From Bacteroidia bacterium (lineage in GTDB: Bacteria; Bacteroidota; Bacteroidia; Flavobacteriales; Flavobacteriaceae), in assembly GCA_030425715.1 (NCBI GenBank), contig JAUIAA010000014.1, forward strand, positions 1 through 15,874: a DNA stretch of 15,874 nucleotides. Direction: 5' to 3'. Position numbers and translations under genes: made by a program. Shown here in pieces: positions 13,312 through 15,874 of the stretch. The first letter of the stretch is position 1; each line of letters begins with the position of its first letter. The notes beneath the pieces were generated by a model, which saw only the letters and a program-made list of their open reading frames with translations, was not told the origin of the DNA and made no database searches.

Positions 13312-14325
13312 TTATGTATTTAGTTTAACTCCAATTCCGTTTAAATTAGGGTATTCAATTATTCCGTTTTTAATTTTGACACCAGTTGCCAAATCATTTT
13401 TTAATAGCATGGCTCCATCCATATCTACATAATCCAAATGAGGTAGTAAATGGGCTATTGCCGAAATTCCTACAGAAGATTCGGTCATGCAGCCCACCAT
13501 AGTTTTCATGTTTTTAGACTTTGCTACAGCAATCATTCTTTTTGCAGGCGTAAGCCCTCCACATTTTGGTAGTTTGATATTCACTCCATGAAAATAACCA
13601 AAACATTTTTGCACATCTTCTTCAACCTGACAACTTTCATCTGCTATAATGGGTAATGCACTATTGTGATAAACTTCTTTTGCGCCTAACCAATCGTTAG
13701 CAGGCAATGGCTGTTCTATAAATTCAACTCCTAATTTTTTTAATTCCATTGAATTTTCTATTGTTTCTTGAACACTCCAGGCACAGTTGGCATCAATTCT
13801 AAAAATTGCATTGCTCTGTTTTCGAAGTGCCTTTACAATTTTCAAATCTTCTTTAGTGCCTAGTTTTATTTTATAAATAGGCCATGGTTTTTCTTTCATT
13901 TTAAGTACCATGTTTTCAATGGTATCAATACCTATAGTATAGTTTGTCAATGGGTTTTTACTGATGTCAAATCCCCAAAGTTCATATAATTTTTTTTCTT
14001 TTTTTCGAGCATATAGATCATGAAAAGCCATGTCTAAAGCACAAAGTGCAAACATATTGTGATTTAGTTTGGAATGCATTTTTTGCCAAAATACTTCAGG
14101 AGTATCCTCTGCATAAGTACTTATTAAAGGTTGAATTTTTTCCAAATCTTCTACCATTTTTTCTATGGTAATATGGTAATATGGGTTAGAAGATGCTTCA
14201 CCGTAACCAGAAATTTCGTCATCTTTCAGTTCTACAATTAGCGTAGGTTTGGTATCAAAAGATTGCCTAGAAATGGTAAAAGTGTGTTCGAGCTTTAATA
14301 AATGTGGCCTTAAAATTAATTGCAT
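13312..14325 (-). CDS. Dipeptide epimerase (L-Ala-D/L-Glu epimerase type), enolase superfamily
   Basis: 337 residues with an N-terminal capping domain and a muconate-lactonizing-type barrel. The catalytic pieces are in order: acid/base lysines in YKIKLG (K152, K154), metal ligands D178 (RIDAN), E204 (EFIEQPLP) and D229 (IADESC), and the second lysine K251 (VNIKLPKCGG). This arrangement with lysines on both barrel sides is that of 1,1-proton-transfer epimerases. L-Ala-D/L-Glu epimerases recycle murein peptides; the exact dipeptide here is inferred only. It has its own -7 element upstream and is followed after 3 nt by the osmC-like gene. Confidence 0.92.
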   Translation of the reverse strand: MQLILRPHLLKLEHTFTISRQSFDTKPTLIVELKDDEISGYGEASSNPYYHITIEKMVEDLEKIQPLISTYAEDTPEVFWQKMHSKLNHNMFALCALDMAFHDLYARKKEKKLYELWGFDISKNPLTNYTIGIDTIENMVLKMKEKPWPIYKIKLGTKEDLKIVKALRKQSNAIFRIDANCAWSVQETIENSMELKKLGVEFIEQPLPANDWLGAKEVYHNSALPIIADESCQVEEDVQKCFGYFHGVNIKLPKCGGLTPAKRMIAVAKSKNMKTMVGCMTESSVGISAIAHLLPHLDYVDMDGAMLLKNDLATGVKIKNGIIEYPNLNGIGVKLNT

Positions 14326-14344
14326 ATATTTTCTATAGAGCTAT

Positions 14345-14352
14345 CAAAATTA
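14345..14352 (-). promoter_or_regulatory. -7 element for the dipeptide epimerase operon (TAATTTTG)
   Basis: An exact TAnnTTTG on the minus strand, 19 nt before the ATG at 14325. It lies 7 nt from the opposite-facing element at 14360-14367, so the two polymerases would compete. Confidence 0.5.
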
Positions 14353-14359
14353 AATAATT

Positions 14360-14367
14360 TATATTTG
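14360..14367 (+). promoter_or_regulatory. -7 element for the CMD gene (TATATTTG)
   Basis: An exact TAnnTTTG 26 nt before the ATG at 14394, back to back with the divergent element at 14345-14352. No clear -33 box. Confidence 0.5.
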
Positions 14368-14393
14368 AAAGTACTAATTTAAAAGTTAAATAG

Positions 14394-14984
14394 ATGCCAT
14401 TAGTTCAACCACTTTCTCCAGATGCAAACAAAGATGTAAAACAGTTAGCAGAATTTTTTAATGAAACTTTAGGATTTTGTCCAAATAGTGTGTTAACCAT
14501 GCAAATTCGCCCAGAAATCGCACGCTCTTTTATCAATTTAAATAAAGCGGTAATGGCTAATCACGGAAAGGTAACCTCTGCTTTAAAAAGACTTATTGCT
14601 TATGTTAGCAGTAACGCTACAGGATGCAGATACTGTCAGGCCCATGCCATTCGAGCTGCAGAAAGATACGGTGCAAATGAGGAGCAGTTGCATCATGTTT
14701 GGGAATATAAAACACATCCTTCTTTTAATGCTGCAGAAAGGGCTGCATTAGATTTTTCTTTGGCTGCATCTATTATTCCTAATAATGTAAATGAGGAAAT
14801 TCAAGAAAATTTACACAAGTATTGGGATGATGGCGAAATTGTGGAAATGTTGGGCGTAATCTCTTTATTTGGCTATCTAAACCGATGGAATGATTCTATG
14901 GGCACAAGTTTGGAGGCAGAGGCTATTTCTTCAGGAGAACAGTATTTAGATAAAAACGGATGGGAAGTTGGCAAACATATTTAA
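14394..14984 (+). CDS. Carboxymuconolactone decarboxylase/AhpD-like family protein
   Basis: 196 residues, all-helical, of the CMD/AhpD superfamily. The redox motif is ATGCRYCQAHAIRAAERYG with C78-x-x-C81 and H84, as in AhpD-type alkylhydroperoxidases and the peroxidase-related branch. FFNETLGFCPNSVLTMQIRP and the downstream AAERAALDFSLAASIIP are family blocks. It may reduce peroxides through its CxxC, but many members have no proven substrate. It sits beside an OsmC-like gene, another thiol-peroxidase family, though divergently transcribed from that operon. Its TAA stop ends at the base before the rsmI stop codon on the other strand, so the two genes abut with no spacer. Confidence 0.9.
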   Translation: MPLVQPLSPDANKDVKQLAEFFNETLGFCPNSVLTMQIRPEIARSFINLNKAVMANHGKVTSALKRLIAYVSSNATGCRYCQAHAIRAAERYGANEEQLHHVWEYKTHPSFNAAERAALDFSLAASIIPNNVNEEIQENLHKYWDDGEIVEMLGVISLFGYLNRWNDSMGTSLEAEAISSGEQYLDKNGWEVGKHI

Positions 14985-15674
14985 TTATTTTTTTCCTGCT
15001 ACAATAATTACAAACTCTCCTTTTGGAGCTTTATTTTCAAAGTGATGAATTACTTCTTGGATATTTCCACGAATGGTTTCTTCGTATATTTTGGTCAATT
15101 CTCTTGAAACCGAAGCCAATCTATCTGCCCCAAAATATTCCGAAAACTGCGTTAGCGTTTTTAGCAGTTTATGAGGAGATTCATAAAAAATCATTGTTCT
15201 AGTTTCTTCTGCCAAAAAAGTTAAGCGAGTTTGCCTTCCTTTTTTTACAGGTAAAAACCCTTCAAAAACAAACTTATCATTTGGTAAACCAGAATTTACC
15301 AATGCAGGAACAAAAGCAGTAGCACCAGGTAAACATTCTATTTCAATTTGATTTTGTATACATGCTCTGGTAAGTAAAAATCCAGGATCGGAAATTGCAG
15401 GAGTTCCTGCGTCAGAAATTAAAGCAATATTTTCGCCATTTTTTAGCCTGTTGATGATTTGATTTACCATATGATGTTCATTATGCATATGGTGACTTTG
15501 CATTTGGGTACCAATTTCAAAATGCTTTAACAATTTACCTGAAGTACGGGTGTCTTCTGCTAAAATCAAATCTACATTTTGCAATACTTTGATCGCACGA
15601 AAGGTCATGTCTTCTAAATTTCCAATGGGTGTTGGAACGAGGTATAATTTTCCTGAATGATTTTCTAAATTCAA
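14985..15674 (-). CDS. rsmI: 16S rRNA (cytidine(1402)-2'-O)-methyltransferase RsmI
   Basis: 229 residues. It methylates the 2'-O of C1402 in the ribosomal decoding centre using SAM. Tetrapyrrole-methylase-fold motifs are in order: LVPTPIGNLEDMTFRA (12-27), LAEDTRTSGKLLKHF (38-52), LISDAGTPAISDPGF (85-99), CLPGATAFVPALVNSGLP, FEGFLP and FYESPHKL. The start is TTG at 15674; in-frame ATT and ATA codons precede it and a stop lies four codons upstream, while the first in-frame ATG is inside the PTPIGNLEDM motif, so a non-ATG start is required. It is slightly shorter than E. coli RsmI at the C-terminus. A perfect -7 element lies 18 nt upstream. Confidence 0.95.
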   Translation of the reverse strand: MNLENHSGKLYLVPTPIGNLEDMTFRAIKVLQNVDLILAEDTRTSGKLLKHFEIGTQMQSHHMHNEHHMVNQIINRLKNGENIALISDAGTPAISDPGFLLTRACIQNQIEIECLPGATAFVPALVNSGLPNDKFVFEGFLPVKKGRQTRLTFLAEETRTMIFYESPHKLLKTLTQFSEYFGADRLASVSRELTKIYEETIRGNIQEVIHHFENKAPKGEFVIIVAGKK

Positions 15675-15692
15675 AATATATATTTATTCCTG

Positions 15693-15700
15693 CAAAGATA
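15693..15700 (-). promoter_or_regulatory. rsmI -7 element (TATCTTTG)
   Basis: An exact TAnnTTTG on the minus strand, followed by C as in the other TATCTTTGC elements of this window, 18 nt before the TTG start. It lies in the 58-nt gap after the DoxX-like gene. Confidence 0.55.
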
Positions 15701-15732
15701 AGGGAGTTGGTCCATAGTATGGAAAATAATAA

Positions 15733-15874
15733 TCAAGGTCTGATTTTTTTTCCTGTAAAGTATGAAATTCCTAATAAAATGATAGAAAAAGTAGGAAATG
15801 GATCCACTTCGCCAATCATGATATGTGCAAAAAAAGCCAATATAAAGTTATATAAAAATCCGGCGTAAGCCAAT
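15733..15874 (-). CDS. C-terminal end of a DoxX-like membrane protein (partial)
   Basis: The minus strand is open from the window edge to a TGA at 15733-15735 (46 codons). It reads LAYAGFLYNFILAFFAHIMIGE, then DPFPTFSIILLGISYFTGKK. The WAYAGF/LAYAGF start, a helix ending in SH or AH before a short acidic loop, and a final hydrophobic helix followed by basic residues are the pattern of the last part of DoxX-like four-helix membrane proteins. The N-terminal half lies beyond the window. The function of this family is poorly known. It reads in the same direction as rsmI, 58 nt upstream of it. The plus-strand frame over the same bases is a shadow. Confidence 0.65.
   Translation of the reverse strand, partial: LAYAGFLYNFILAFFAHIMIGEVDPFPTFSIILLGISYFTGKKIRP

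Noticed and set aside
15629..15868. 79-codon plus-strand frame at the right edge
   Set aside because: It is antisense to the rsmI start and to a DoxX-like C-terminus, and has no family features.
1..15874. CRISPR arrays, insertion sequences, tRNA or rRNA genes, defence systems
   Set aside because: I saw no regularly spaced repeats, no transposase or terminal inverted repeats, no tRNA-like cloverleaf and no nuclease, ATPase or toxin gene characteristic of defence loci.

Overview
The window looks like a chromosomal segment of a Flavobacteriaceae (Bacteroidetes) bacterium. It is AT-rich, and several genes are preceded by the Bacteroidetes housekeeping promoter (TAnnTTTG at -7; in two places also TTTG at -33 with exactly 19 nt spacing). 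It also carries family markers: a DUF4270 lipoprotein, a stand-alone GlgA-like protein, a GYDIA-type GHMP kinase and Cys-anchored small lipoproteins. The gene order panC/panD, glgA-like, DUF4270, glmS is familiar from this family.

Layout. 1-970: the probable start of a membrane protein leaving the window on the minus strand, a gene-poor 212 nt gap, a small ExbB/TolQ-like membrane protein, and a 78-residue conserved hypothetical whose promoter lies in a perfect inverted repeat. 975-1475 (minus): an exported TPR protein. 1509-2891: the remains of an arsenic-resistance operon. ArsR and an ArsN1-like acetyltransferase are intact. They are followed by a broken ACR3 arsenite-efflux gene (nonsense codon and frameshift) fused by a deletion to the 3' part of an arsC arsenate reductase gene, which itself has a second small lesion before its old stop. 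This is the most striking thing in the window. 2948-3907: two tandem paralogous small lipoproteins with related upstream DNA. Between them lie a terminator and a perfect promoter that opens onto a 24-codon ORF.

3985-7442 (minus) is a tight run transcribed panD, UPF0104/LPG-synthase-like membrane protein, GYDIA GHMP kinase, BaiN-like flavoprotein, with 3-4 nt gaps or overlaps. panC lies just upstream, and panD has its own promoter between the two. Pantothenate (CoA) synthesis is thus linked to a probable mevalonate/isoprenoid-type kinase.

8427-12769 (plus) holds the GlgA-like protein, the DUF4270 lipoprotein and glmS (glucosamine-6-phosphate synthase, the entry step to cell-envelope amino sugars). 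It ends at a perfect 12-bp hairpin shared with the convergent osmC-like gene. 12889-14325 (minus) is an OsmC-like protein and an enolase-superfamily dipeptide epimerase in one operon, divergent from a CMD/AhpD-like gene (14394-14984). That gene ends exactly against the stop of rsmI (minus, TTG start). The right edge cuts through the C-terminal end of a DoxX-like membrane protein.

There is no mobile element, CRISPR array, tRNA or rRNA that I can support, and no gene-free stretch above 300 bases. Most of the window is ordinary core genome. The ars remnant and the lipoprotein pair (about 1.5-3.9 kb) are the accessory part.
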